Below, piece after piece: positions 24,887-33,798 of a stretch of DNA of 64,000 nt. The notes under the pieces were generated by a model that worked only from the letters and a program-made list of their open reading frames with translations, did not search any database and had not been told where the DNA came from. The position numbers and the translations under genes are program-made. The number at the start of each line of letters is the position of its first letter. The first letter of the stretch is position 1. Source of the stretch: Sulfitobacter pontiacus (lineage in GTDB: Bacteria > Pseudomonadota > Alphaproteobacteria > Rhodobacterales > Rhodobacteraceae); the NCBI RefSeq assembly GCF_040790665.1, contig NZ_CP160849.1, forward strand, positions 1,823,501 through 1,887,500, given 5' to 3'.

Positions 24887-25669
24887 TCAGGTGCCAGCCA
24901 ACTCGCGAATAGCCGCCATCAGTTGCGCGACATGTGCGCGGTCGGCGGCGGCGGGATGGGGCCGTGCGATGCGTCCTGCGTCGTTGTCGTAATACTGCCC
25001 CGAGGCATTGGCGAATTCCTCGGACACTGCCGCACGGCGCAGGATGTCAGCCCCGATCCGCAGGTCATTGCCCGCCATTCCATAGGATTCCTTAACCATT
25101 TTTGTGGCAAGAAGAGACCCCGGGTTGACCGAGACAAACACCGGCCCTTCGGGGTGTTCGCGCGCCAATTCCTGCGACCAGATTGTCAACGCCAGCTTGC
25201 TTTGCGCGTAGGCTTCATTGTGGCCAAGCTGTTGCTCACCGCGCATGGCCTTGATGTTGACGGGCGCTTGTGCTGCTGAGGAAAGGCTCACCACGCGACC
25301 GTCTTTTGGGATGATCGGCAGCAGACCAACGGTCAAAGCCCAGGGCGCGATTGTGTTGACCATGAAACGCACGTCCAAGCCGCTGTCCGTCTGTGTGTTC
25401 GGAACCTTCAGAACCCCGGCATTGTTGATCAACACATCCAGGGTGTCATGTTTGGCACGGACATCTGCCACCAAGGCGTTAACATCCTCCAGCAACGAAA
25501 GGTCAGCGCGGTAGGTTTCCGGATCGCCCCCGACCTCGCGTGCCGCGGCTTCCAACTTGTCCGCGCTGCGCCCGTGCAACAGGACGTTGTGGCCCTCGGC
25601 AGTCAGCGTCTTGGCTGTCAAAAGGCCGATCCCGTCCGTCGCGCCGGTGATAAGAATTGTCTTGGTCAT
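24887..25669 (-). CDS. SDR family NAD(P)-dependent oxidoreductase
   Basis: 260 residues. Classical-type short-chain dehydrogenase motifs: TGATDGIG (8-15) with HGRS (NADPH-preferring Arg), NNAG near 85, a Ser in SLSSAAQ near 130 and the catalytic YAQSK near 155. The C-terminal part (SVNPGSLLATKMVKESYG) is like retinol-dehydrogenase / protochlorophyllide-type SDRs. Substrate unknown. GAGGAG precedes the ATG. An 11-G tract lies in its 5' leader, between it and the CmcJ-like gene. Confidence 0.9.
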   Translation of the reverse strand: MTKTILITGATDGIGLLTAKTLTAEGHNVLLHGRSADKLEAAAREVGGDPETYRADLSLLEDVNALVADVRAKHDTLDVLINNAGVLKVPNTQTDSGLDVRFMVNTIAPWALTVGLLPIIPKDGRVVSLSSAAQAPVNIKAMRGEQQLGHNEAYAQSKLALTIWSQELAREHPEGPVFVSVNPGSLLATKMVKESYGMAGNDLRIGADILRRAAVSEEFANASGQYYDNDAGRIARPHPAAADRAHVAQLMAAIRELAGT

Positions 25670-25698
25670 GTGAATGTCTCCTCAGGTGTGCAAGGCGC

Positions 25699-25709
25699 GG
25701 GGGGGGGGG
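25699..25709. repeat. G11 homopolymer between two genes
   Basis: Eleven consecutive G (C on the coding strand) flanked by GCGC on both sides, 30 bases before the SDR start codon. Possibly slippage-prone, or a sequencing length uncertainty. Confidence 0.8.
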
Positions 25710-25715
25710 CGCTCT

Positions 25716-26492
25716 TTAATAGCGAACCAACGTACGGCTCTCGATGCTTTGGCGGGGCGCCGTGACTGTCGGGGTCTCGACCAGATCAATCGCACTGTGG
25801 CCAACGCAGGGGCGGCCGGAATTGTCGTAAATGTTGAAAAACGCGACCTCGTCAGGCGTCATCCGCGAGCGGTAAACCCATTCGTGCGCGTCGTCTTTTG
25901 CCAACCCCATCACCTGGCCTTTGCGATCGGGGTAGATCAAGTCAATCACGATCCAATCTGCGTCTCTGACCGTCGACGGCCGAATAAAGCCAAGAGGAGC
26001 CGAATTGATCGGGTTCGCGATCGGGCGCCAGACGTTGATAAAGGCATAATGACCCCGCGCCCATTCATCGGCCTGTCCGGGGCCAAGAATATCCACAAGA
26101 CGCCTTTCCGCACCCTCGCGGCTATAATCGCTGTGGACGTGGCGGGCCGGGCGGCGCTTGGCCTGCGGATCATCGATGCGCACTGTATGATCAAAGGTGA
26201 TCACCTCTGTTGCGCCAACTTCCTGTTTCAATAGATCGGCCAGTTCGGCATCATATCGGCTTTGCCAATTGCCACCTTTGAAATCCAATATAGCCGTTGG
26301 GGAGTTGGCAAAAGCAAAGCCATCCTCTGCAAAATCCGTGACGGCCTCGCAGTTCCGTTGATCCTTCACTGCGATTTTGGCTGCGGAAAACTCCGGCTCG
26401 ATGAGGTTGCCAGCAATGCCATCCACATCAATTTCGAACGCCTGCCGAAACGGCTTGTGGACGTGATAATTCACGGTTCCGGTCTGTGTCAT
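25716..26492 (-). CDS. CmcJ/NvfI family non-haem iron oxygenase-like protein
   Basis: 258 residues. Order of motifs is as in the CmcJ family: TFDHTVRIDD, RHVHSDYS (His120-x-Asp122), FINVWRPI, PLGFIRPSTV, YRSRMTPDEVAFFNIYD and GHSAIDL (His232), with Arg247/Arg253 near the end. His-x-Asp...His suggests an Fe(II)-binding jelly roll; NvfI is a known family member acting as an endoperoxidase, others are annotated as methyltransferases by old naming. Small-molecule substrate unknown. GGAAAGGAGG precedes the ATG. Divergent from a truncated LysR gene, its probable former regulator. Confidence 0.85.
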   Translation of the reverse strand: MTQTGTVNYHVHKPFRQAFEIDVDGIAGNLIEPEFSAAKIAVKDQRNCEAVTDFAEDGFAFANSPTAILDFKGGNWQSRYDAELADLLKQEVGATEVITFDHTVRIDDPQAKRRPARHVHSDYSREGAERRLVDILGPGQADEWARGHYAFINVWRPIANPINSAPLGFIRPSTVRDADWIVIDLIYPDRKGQVMGLAKDDAHEWVYRSRMTPDEVAFFNIYDNSGRPCVGHSAIDLVETPTVTAPRQSIESRTLVRY

Positions 26493-26649
26493 CAGAGCCT
26501 CCTTTCCATCATGATCGGGCCAGTCTGCTCGGCGGATTACCGCAAAAGCCTTGAGTTGATGTCATCCTTAGGATGCGAATTTATACCTTGTACTTCGCGC
26601 AATAAACTGCCGGGAGTGGAGTTCACTTTCTTGATTTTGGGTATAATTG

Positions 26650-26778
26650 ATGGACGCCGATCACCTGCGATTATTTGTAATGGCAGCAGAGCGGCTCAAT
26701 ATCAGCGCTGCGGGTCGTGAACTTGGCCTTGCACCTGCCGTGGCAAGCGCCCGCCTCGCCAAGTTGGAAACTGAATAG
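26650..26778 (+). pseudogene. LysR regulator cut off after the DNA-binding helices
   Basis: The frame MDADHLRLFVMAAERLNI continues through a clear LysR helix-turn-helix to ...SARLAKLETE and then stops at TAG supplied by the start of an IS3-type end (about 26772). Only 42 of about 300 residues remain, and no LysR continuation is visible beyond the element. It lay divergent from the CmcJ-like gene. Confidence 0.85.
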
Positions 26779-27430
26779 CCCCTAGATTTGTAGACGCTTT
26801 CTTCCCTAACTTTGAGGCAAGGAGGCCGTTATGGGGAAGCCAAATTTCAGTGACGATTTCAAGCGCGATGCCGTCCATCAGATAACAGTGCGGGGGTATG
26901 CCGTTCGCGAGGTTTCACAACGGTTGGGCGTTAGTACATATTCGCTCTACAAATGGATGAAGTTCTACGCAAAAGCTGCGTCACAGACATCATCTGTTGA
27001 CCACGAAGCTGAGAGCCGCAGGCTCAAGCGTGAGTTGGCCCGTGTGGCCGGGATCCGCGCAGAGATCGGGTACAAACGTAAGCTGGGCAAGTATGGTGGA
27101 AGGCCGTCAGTCGTCGTCGACAACACGTTAGACCGGCAGTTTGATGTGACAGCGCCAGAGACCGCCTGGGTGTCCGATATCACTTACATCAAAACCTATG
27201 AGGGGTTTCTCTATCTGGCGGTTATCATCGACCTCTACTCACGACGTGTGATCGGCTGGGCGACACAATCGCGGCAACCAACAGACCTCGTGCTGCAAGC
27301 CCTTCTGATGGCTGTCTGGCGACGCAAACCTAAGCGACGCGTCCTGATCCACACGGATCAAGGCTTGACGAATATAGGAGCTTCAATGCGGTCGCCGAGA
27401 GCTTCTTCAACCTGCTCAAACGGGAACACA
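26772..27430 (+). mobile_element. decayed IS3-family element
   Basis: The left end TGAATAGCCCCTAGATTTG resembles IS3-family termini. Transposase pieces follow but with internal deletions, and the right part ends after the fragment NAVAESFFNLLKREH (27385-27429, a different frame); no right terminal repeat or target duplication was found. It destroyed the LysR gene and then decayed. Confidence 0.75.
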
Positions 27431-27466
27431 ACGGGGAAACCCAAGCTGCCCCTGGGCACCATTTAA
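26831..27466 (+). pseudogene. IS3 transposase remnant, OrfA-OrfB deletion fusion
   Basis: A continuous 211-codon frame behind GGAGG, yet not a functional transposase. Codons 1-72 are the OrfA start (FSDDFKRDAVHQIT..., LGVSTYSLYKWMKFY, ESRRLKRELARV). The frame then jumps to the middle of OrfB (AGIRAEIGYKRKLGKYGG), so the OrfA end, frameshift site and OrfB N-terminus are deleted. The first catalytic Asp (WVSDITYIKT) and second (HTDQG) remain, but the sequence then shifts frame and the E-containing part (AESFFNLLK) is out of frame at 27385-27429. Remainder is out-of-family. Confidence 0.85.
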
Positions 27467-27629
27467 ACTCTCCGTTGAAAACTTTCCCGCCGTAGACGCC
27501 GGCGTTGGCTCCTTCCGCTTCCGATGACCCTCCGGCTTGCAGTTTCCGCTTCTTGGCGCGAGGCTGCGATCGTGGGCGTTCGCTTTGGGAGAGGCGGCGT
27601 GGACAGCATATTTGGGGGAGGACAGACCG

Positions 27630-28700
27630 ATGGCGGTTGATGCGGGGCGGTTGACGGATTTTGCTACGGCTATTTTGGCGCAGGCAGGGAAGGATGCAGG
27701 GCGGGCGGCGAAGGTTGCGACGCGGTTGGTGGGGGCTAATCTGGCAGGGCATGACAGCCACGGGGTGGGGATGATACCCGCCTATGTGGACGGTATTCTT
27801 GCAGGGCAGTTGGACGCTGCGGCCGATATCGAGCTGGTGCAGGACAAAGGACCGTTCCTCTTGGTCGATGGCCTCCGTGGCTTTGGCCATATCGTGGCAG
27901 AGCAGGCGATGACGCTGGCGATTGATCGCGCGCAGACCCACCATTTCGCGATGCTGTCCCTGCGCAACAGCTTCCACCTTGGGCGGTTGGGCGACTGGGG
28001 CATCATGGCGGCGGAGGCGGGGTTTATCTGCATCCTATACGCGAATGTTCAGTCCGCGCGACCGCTCGTGGCACCCTTCGGCGGCAGTGATGCGCGGTTT
28101 GTCACGAATCCTTACTGCACGGCGATACCGGCGACCGAAAAGCATCCGATGTTTGTGCTGGATATGGCGACCAGTACCATCGCCATGGGCAAGGCGCGTG
28201 TGGCTCAGCTTAGCGGCAAGCCCGCGCCCGAAGGAGCGTTGATTGATGCGCAGGGCAATGCCACGCGCGATCCGTCGGTGGTATTTGACGGTGCTGGCGG
28301 GGCGTTGACGGCCTTCGGGCAGCATAAAGGGTTCGGGCTCGCCTTGCTGGGGGATATCTTGGGTGGATCGTTCAGCGGGGGCGGGGCCTATGCGCCCGAG
28401 CGCGAGGTGCCCGACCGGATCGTGAACAACATGATGGCGATCTTGATCGATCCGAATGTCTTTGGTCTTGCGCAAAGCTTTGGTGTGGATGTGGACAGCT
28501 ATACAGATTGGGTCAAGGCATCCCCGGCAGCGCCCGGCACGGCGGGGGTGCAATTCCCCGGCGACCCCGAAAGGCGCAGCACGGCAGAGCGATCGGCCAA
28601 GGGTATTCCGCTGGATCCAGGCACATTGGCGCAACTGTCGGAGGCGGCGCGCAAGGCGGGTGTTCCCGCGTCAGAACATCTCTGCTCTACCTCTGATTGA
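27630..28700 (+). CDS. LDH2/malate dehydrogenase family oxidoreductase
   Basis: 356 residues from ATG 27630 behind GGGGGAGGA; an in-frame start at 27537 lies in the IS flank and has no binding site. Family signatures: ANLAGHDSHGVGMIPAYVDG (near 36-55, with catalytic His), NSFHLGRLGDWG, and GQHKGFGLALLGDILGG. The family contains NAD(P)-dependent 2-oxoacid reductases such as ureidoglycolate, malate, sulfolactate and imine reductases. Encoded 165 bases before a TAXI-TRAP uptake system, so it may act on the imported acid. Confidence 0.9.
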   Translation: MAVDAGRLTDFATAILAQAGKDAGRAAKVATRLVGANLAGHDSHGVGMIPAYVDGILAGQLDAAADIELVQDKGPFLLVDGLRGFGHIVAEQAMTLAIDRAQTHHFAMLSLRNSFHLGRLGDWGIMAAEAGFICILYANVQSARPLVAPFGGSDARFVTNPYCTAIPATEKHPMFVLDMATSTIAMGKARVAQLSGKPAPEGALIDAQGNATRDPSVVFDGAGGALTAFGQHKGFGLALLGDILGGSFSGGGAYAPEREVPDRIVNNMMAILIDPNVFGLAQSFGVDVDSYTDWVKASPAAPGTAGVQFPGDPERRSTAERSAKGIPLDPGTLAQLSEAARKAGVPASEHLCSTSD

Positions 28701-28865
28701 CGTCACCCTGCGCAATCGCGCCTCTCGCGGTCTTTTGTTGACTCAAGGAAAGGCGGGCTCTTATCCTCTTCCACAGGGCGGAACCACGTTTCACAAGAAA
28801 ACGGGCCGCTAACCCTGCCGCAGACGCGAATGTTTAGCGCCGCAGGAATTTCTGGGAGGAAAGAT

Positions 28866-30002
28866 ATGAACGTATTGAAGACGACGGTCGTGGCATTTGG
28901 GTTCACGGCTTCCATGGGGGTCGCGCAGGATCTGGACCTGCCGCGTCAACTGAGCTGGACAGCCTATGACACCGGGTCGGCGGGCTATAATCAGGCCGTG
29001 GCAATCGGTGCTGCGTTGCAAGATGCCGCGGGGGTGAACCTGCGCGTGCTGCCGGGCAAGAACGACGTGTCGCGCACAGAGCCATTGCGACAGGGGCGGG
29101 TTGAATTCTCGGCCACGGGTGTGGGCGGTAGTTTTATGGCGCAGGAAGGTGTGTTTGATTTCGGGGCCGAAAACTGGGGCCCGCAGCCGATCCGCGTGCT
29201 GCTGGCGAACAACGGTGGCGCGATCAACCTTGCGGTCGGTGTCGCGGGCGATCTGGGGATCGAGACCTATGCCGACCTCAAGGGAAAGCGCGTGTCCTAT
29301 ATCGTGGGTGCCCCTGCATTGAACGTGAACACCGAAGCCTATCTGGCCTATGGCGGCTTGACCTGGGACGATGTGGAGCGGGTTGATTTCGGCGGGTTCG
29401 GGGCCAGCTGGACCGGCCTGATCGAAGGGCAGGTCGATGCGGCTTTTGCGTCGACCAACTCGGGCAAGGCATATGAGGCCGAAGCGGGGCCGCGCGGGCT
29501 GTTCTGGCCGCCGATTGATCCCGACGACACCGAGGGTTTCGCCCGCATGCAGGAAATTGCCCCCTTCTTCACGCTGAACAAAGCCAAGGTCGGGGCCACC
29601 ATCGACGGGACCGACGGCTATCAGGGCGCGGGCTATGCCTATCCGGTGCTGACCTCGATTGCGGCCACGGACGAAGCGCTGGTCTATAATATGACCAAGG
29701 CGATGGTAGAGCTGTTCCCGAAATATGACGGCAATTCCCCCGGCATCGGTGGCTGGGCGCTGGACAAGCAGAACATGGAATGGGTGGTGCCCTACCACGA
29801 AGGGGCGATCCGCTATTTCGAAGAAGTGGGCGCTTGGTCCGACACCGCGCAGGCGCATAACGACAAACTTGTGAAACGCCAAGAAGCGCTGGCCGCGGCA
29901 TGGGAAGCGACGAAAGCGTCCAACCCCTCTGACTGGGAAGCCGCTTGGTCAGAGGCGCGCCGCAAGGCCTTGGCAGACGGCGGGTTCTCTGTCGTTTTCT
30001 GA
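28866..30002 (+). CDS. TAXI family TRAP transporter solute-binding protein
   Basis: 378 residues from ATG 28866, with GGGAGGAAAG upstream. A signal peptide (cleavage near ...ASMGVA-QD) leads to a TAXI-type binding protein: LSWTAYDTGSAGYNQAVAIG near 30-48, the Arg/Glu of SRTEPLRQGRVEFSATG, KGKRVSYIVGAPALNVNTEA, and ...DDVERVDFGGFGASWTGL. It delivers an organic acid or amino acid to the fused permease encoded next. A hairpin separates the two genes. Ligand unknown. Confidence 0.9.
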   Translation: MNVLKTTVVAFGFTASMGVAQDLDLPRQLSWTAYDTGSAGYNQAVAIGAALQDAAGVNLRVLPGKNDVSRTEPLRQGRVEFSATGVGGSFMAQEGVFDFGAENWGPQPIRVLLANNGGAINLAVGVAGDLGIETYADLKGKRVSYIVGAPALNVNTEAYLAYGGLTWDDVERVDFGGFGASWTGLIEGQVDAAFASTNSGKAYEAEAGPRGLFWPPIDPDDTEGFARMQEIAPFFTLNKAKVGATIDGTDGYQGAGYAYPVLTSIAATDEALVYNMTKAMVELFPKYDGNSPGIGGWALDKQNMEWVVPYHEGAIRYFEEVGAWSDTAQAHNDKLVKRQEALAAAWEATKASNPSDWEAAWSEARRKALADGGFSVVF

Positions 30003-30021
30003 ACCTTTCCAAAGTTCGGGG

Positions 30022-30045
30022 CGGGCTGGTCATGGTGCCGGCCCG
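30022..30045 (+). other. intercistronic hairpin between TAXI binding protein and permease
   Basis: An 8-bp stem (CGGGCTGG with CCGGCCCG, one G-T pair) and 8-base loop 19 bases after the stop. No T-run, hence a stabiliser or attenuator rather than terminator. Confidence 0.5.
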
Positions 30046-30096
30046 TTCCTGCTGTGCCGCTTACCGGCCCGTACCCCCTAATATGAAAGCGTTTTT

Positions 30097-32091
30097 ATGA
30101 CCGATCCCGATACATCGCGCGCCTCGCAGCCGAAGTTCGAGGAGGTGGCGATTGACGGTGCCACCCCGGCAGAGCGGATCTCGGGGGTGGCACGTTGGGT
30201 CGTGGTGATCACGACGCTGCTGTCGCTGGTGCTGGTGGTGAACCAGCTTTTCAACCTTCAGCTTTTCGGGATTGTGCTGATCGACGGGCGGTATCTGTAT
30301 ATCCTCGGGGGGATGTTCCTAGCGTTGACGTTCCTGATCTTTCAGGCCCGCGGCGGCAAGGGGGGGGAGCCGACACTGCTGGACTGGGTGCTGTTTGCCG
30401 CTTCGGTCGGGACCACGGGCTATCTGGCGCAGACCGCGCAGCAGAACCTGTCGCAGGGGTGGGAATATGCAGCCCCTGAAACGGCGCAATATGTCTCGGT
30501 CATATTCTTCTTCCTGATCCTAGAGGCAACGCGACGGGCAGGGGGGCTGGTGTTGTTCCTGATCGTCACCCTCTTTGCCTTTTACCCGACATTCGCGGGC
30601 CACGTGCCGGACCCGTTTTCGGGCTTTCAAAGCACGTTTCTGCAAACGGTACCTTACCATATCTATTCCGCCGAAAGCTCTTTCGGCATTCCGATGAAGG
30701 CGTTCGGCGGCGTTGTCATCGGCTTCATCCTGTTCGGCGCGGTGCTGCAACGGACAGGCGGCGGGCAGTTTTTCAACGATCTGGCGCTTGGGCTTGTGGG
30801 CGGCTACCGCGGGGGCGCGGCGAAGGTCTCTATCTTTGCCAGCGGCTTTATGGGGTCGATGTCCGGCTCTGTCATTTCGAATGTCTTGACCACGGGGGCG
30901 GTGTCGATCCCCGCGATGCGCAAGACCGGATTCTCGGCCAAGACCGCCGCCGCGACAGAGGCCTGCGCCTCGACTGGCGGGGTATTGATGCCGCCGATCA
31001 TGGGGGCGACGGCCTTTGTCATGGCGTCCTTCCTGTCACGCCCCTATGTCGAAATCGCCTTGGCCGCCGCGATCCCCAGTCTGTTGTTCTACTGGGGGCT
31101 TTTCGCGCAGATCGACGCCTACTCCGCGAAACGCGGGCTGCGCGGATTGCCCAAGCCCGACCTTCCGCGCCTGCGTCAGGTGATGATCGAAGGCTGGCCC
31201 TATATCTTCGTTTTCGCGCTGCTGCTCTATATGATGATCGGGCTGCGGCAGGAATCCTCTGCGCCCTTCTATGCGACCGCGTTGCTGCTGGTGGTGAACC
31301 AGTTCCGCGCCAGCCATCGTCTGAACCTGAGCCGCCTTGGCAATATGATCGTCGGTGTCGGCATGGGGCTGTCAGAACTGACCGCGATCCTGCTGGGCGT
31401 CGGGCTGATCGTCGGGTCGTTCTCTGCTACAGGGCTGGCGGGCACATTGGTGAACGAGCTGGTGTTTCTGGCCGGCGACAGCACGTTGATCCTGTTGCTG
31501 ATGGGGGCGATCACCGCCTTTATCTTCGGCATGGGGATGACGGTGACCGCCTGCTACATCTTCCTTGCGGTGGTGCTGGCCCCCGCGCTTGAGGCCGGCG
31601 GGCTGAACCAACTGGCGGTGCATCTGTTCATTCTCTACTGGGGCATGGTCAGCTATATCACACCTCCGGTAGCGCTTGGGGCTTTTGCGGCCTCTACCAT
31701 GGCGGGGTCCAACCCGATTGCCACGGGGTTCGAGGCGATGCGCCTTGGCGGTGTGATCTATATCGCGCCCTTCTTCTTTGTGTTGAATCCTGCGTTGATT
31801 GGTCAGGCCCCCGCGTGGGAGGTCGTCGTCGCGCTGAGCTGTGCGATGATCGGGGTGACCCTGATCTCGGCGGCGCTGCAGGGTTACATCAGCCTTGTCG
31901 GCCCGATTGAAGGCCGTGGGGCGCTACCGATGCGGGTGGCGCTGTTCTTTGGCGGCGTGCTGATCGCCATGCCGCAGAACGATCTGGCCGGTTTGGGCTA
32001 CAGCCTGTCCTTTCTCATCGGGGTCGCCCTTTGTGCGCTGCCGATGTTGCGGGCGTGGCAGGCGACCTCCGCCGCGCGCGTTACCCCCTAA
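30097..32091 (+). CDS. TRAP transporter permease, fused small and large subunits
   Basis: 664 residues with about 16-18 membrane helices, the size of fused DctQM proteins paired with TAXI binding proteins. Residues 25-190 correspond to the small subunit; from about 200 the DctM part begins, with GFMGSMSGSVISNVLTTGAVSIP (split for length: GFMGSMSGS near 248), EACASTGGVLMPPIMGATAF-like and MGMTVTACYIFLAVVLAP segments that are TRAP-M hallmarks. Works with the preceding binding protein in sodium- or proton-driven uptake. A terminator follows. Confidence 0.92.
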   Translation: MTDPDTSRASQPKFEEVAIDGATPAERISGVARWVVVITTLLSLVLVVNQLFNLQLFGIVLIDGRYLYILGGMFLALTFLIFQARGGKGGEPTLLDWVLFAASVGTTGYLAQTAQQNLSQGWEYAAPETAQYVSVIFFFLILEATRRAGGLVLFLIVTLFAFYPTFAGHVPDPFSGFQSTFLQTVPYHIYSAESSFGIPMKAFGGVVIGFILFGAVLQRTGGGQFFNDLALGLVGGYRGGAAKVSIFASGFMGSMSGSVISNVLTTGAVSIPAMRKTGFSAKTAAATEACASTGGVLMPPIMGATAFVMASFLSRPYVEIALAAAIPSLLFYWGLFAQIDAYSAKRGLRGLPKPDLPRLRQVMIEGWPYIFVFALLLYMMIGLRQESSAPFYATALLLVVNQFRASHRLNLSRLGNMIVGVGMGLSELTAILLGVGLIVGSFSATGLAGTLVNELVFLAGDSTLILLLMGAITAFIFGMGMTVTACYIFLAVVLAPALEAGGLNQLAVHLFILYWGMVSYITPPVALGAFAASTMAGSNPIATGFEAMRLGGVIYIAPFFFVLNPALIGQAPAWEVVVALSCAMIGVTLISAALQGYISLVGPIEGRGALPMRVALFFGGVLIAMPQNDLAGLGYSLSFLIGVALCALPMLRAWQATSAARVTP

Positions 32092-32103
32092 GGCGAAGGT
32101 GGC

Positions 32104-32127
32104 GGCGCGCGCTTGTCGCGCGCCTTT
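32104..32127 (+). terminator. terminator of the TRAP operon
   Basis: Perfect 8-bp stem GGCGCGCG / CGCGCGCC, 5-base loop, followed by TTT, 12 bases after the permease stop. Confidence 0.75.
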
Positions 32128-32430
32128 CCCCGCAGCCGTGTGCCTGCCGGTTACATTTTAAGCGATCCCGATCTTTGGTGCCAAAAAATGAGGCGCGGCT
32201 AGGGGCGTGTCCTGTGACATGCCATTTTTTCTAGCGACTCCGCCACTGCCCTAGGCATCTTGGCCTTGTGCCGACACAGGCAACACCGTCGCACGGCAAG
32301 CGATCCTGGCAGATGTAACAAGCCATGCGACGATCACAACAATATGCTGCGCCTCCTGTCTAACGTGCTTGGGGGCCCCGGAAAAGTGCGTTCTGACGCG
32401 CGGGGTAGCAGCGCCAACAGGGGATAGAAG
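32128..32430 (+). promoter_or_regulatory. upstream region of the urea transporter operon (303 bases)
   Basis: No gene seen. It contains TTTGGTGCCAAA (about 32174-32185), a palindrome-like element that holds the GGTGC half of NtrC sites but lacks the proper spacing for a full NtrC box. No convincing -24/-12 promoter was seen. GGGG-AT-AGAAG before the ATG at 32431 is a modest ribosome site. Confidence 0.35.
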
Positions 32431-33723
32431 ATGACAACATTCACCAAACTCGCCGCCTGCGCGACCGCTGCATTGATGGGCTCCACCTCGCTGGTGATGG
32501 CGCAGGACTGTGCCGATCCGGTCAAGGTCGGCGTGCTACACTCGCTGTCGGGGACCATGGCGATTTCCGAGACGACGTTGAAAGACACCATGCTGATGTT
32601 GATCGACGCGCAGAACGAAAAGGGTGGCGTATTGGGCTGCGAGATTGAGGCGGTCGTGGTTGACCCTGCCTCCGACTGGCCCTTGTTCGCAGAGAAAGCG
32701 CGCGAGCTGCTGACCGTGAACGAGGTCGACGTGATCTTTGGCAACTGGACCTCTGTGTCGCGCAAATCCGTGCTGCCCGTGATCGAAGAGCTGAACGGCC
32801 TGCTGTTCTACCCCGTGCAATACGAGGGCGAGGAATCATCCAAGAACGTGTTCTACACCGGTGCCGCGCCCAACCAGCAGGCGATCCCTGCGGTTGATTA
32901 CTTCCTCGAAGAGCTGGGGGTCGAGAAATTCGCCCTGCTCGGGACCGACTATGTCTACCCGCGTACCACCAATAACATTCTGAAATCCTATCTGATGTCC
33001 AAGGGCATTGCCGAAGAAGACATCTTTGTGAACTACACCCCGTTTGGCCATTCCGATTGGGCCACGATCGTTGGCGATGTCGTTGCACTGGGGCAGGACG
33101 GCAAGCAGGTTGGCGTTGTGTCGACCATCAATGGGGACGCGAACATCGGTTTCTACAAAGAGCTCGCCGCGGCGGATGTATCGGCGGATGATATCCCCGT
33201 CGTTGCCTTCTCGGTGGGCGAGGAAGAACTGTCGGGGCTCGATACATCGAACCTTGTCGGGCATCTGGCGGCGTGGAACTACTTTATGTCCGCAGACACT
33301 CCTGCAAACGCTGAATTCATCGAACAGTGGAAAACATCCATCGGCGACGACAAACGCGTGACCAATGACCCGATGGAAGCGCATTACATCGGCTTCAACA
33401 TGTGGGTGAATGCGGTTGAACAGGCTGGCACCACCGATGTCGATGCCGTGCGCAGCGCGATGTACGGGCAGACCTTCCCGAACCTGACCGGCGGCACCGC
33501 CGAGATGCTGGTGAACCACCACCTGTCCAAACCCGTGCTGATCGGCGAGATCACGGCAGACGGTCAGTTCGACATCATCAGCCAGACCGATCCGGTGCCC
33601 GGCGATGCCTGGACAGACTTCCTGCCCGAAAGCGCTGTGCTGACCTCCGATTGGAAAGATCTGGAATGCGGCATGTACAACACCGAAACGGAAACCTGCG
33701 TTCAACTGACCTCTAACTACTGA
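32431..33723 (+). CDS. urtA: urea ABC transporter substrate-binding protein
   Basis: 430 residues. Signal peptide ending ...STSLVMA-QD. The mature part is the UrtA/AmiC-type binding fold: VKVGVLHSLSGTMAISETTL, NWTSVSRKSVLPVIEELNGLL-like loop, FYPVQYEGEESSKNVFYTGA and TDYVYPRTTN, all UrtA signatures. It captures urea (or short amides) in the periplasm for UrtBCDE. First gene of the urtABCDE operon, followed by a hairpin. Usually induced by nitrogen limitation. Confidence 0.95.
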   Translation: MTTFTKLAACATAALMGSTSLVMAQDCADPVKVGVLHSLSGTMAISETTLKDTMLMLIDAQNEKGGVLGCEIEAVVVDPASDWPLFAEKARELLTVNEVDVIFGNWTSVSRKSVLPVIEELNGLLFYPVQYEGEESSKNVFYTGAAPNQQAIPAVDYFLEELGVEKFALLGTDYVYPRTTNNILKSYLMSKGIAEEDIFVNYTPFGHSDWATIVGDVVALGQDGKQVGVVSTINGDANIGFYKELAAADVSADDIPVVAFSVGEEELSGLDTSNLVGHLAAWNYFMSADTPANAEFIEQWKTSIGDDKRVTNDPMEAHYIGFNMWVNAVEQAGTTDVDAVRSAMYGQTFPNLTGGTAEMLVNHHLSKPVLIGEITADGQFDIISQTDPVPGDAWTDFLPESAVLTSDWKDLECGMYNTETETCVQLTSNY

Positions 33724-33734
33724 TCCTGAACGCC

Positions 33735-33761
33735 GGGGCGGGCAGGCTGACTGGCCGCCCC
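33735..33761 (+). other. intercistronic hairpin between urtA and urtB
   Basis: 7-bp GC stem (GGGGCGG with CCGCCCC), 13-base loop, 12 bases after the urtA stop and 37 before urtB. No T-run. It probably stabilises the urtA message. Confidence 0.5.
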
Positions 33762-33798
33762 ATCACCTTATTTCCCAGACTTACCACAAGGGTTCCCT

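Noticed and set aside
27430..27629. Continuation of the truncated LysR gene beyond the IS3 remnant
   Set aside because: No frame in this stretch resembles a LysR effector domain; its origin remains unassigned.
32174..32185. NtrC box before urtA
   Set aside because: TTTGGTGCCAAA lacks the two properly spaced half-sites; too weak to list as a site.
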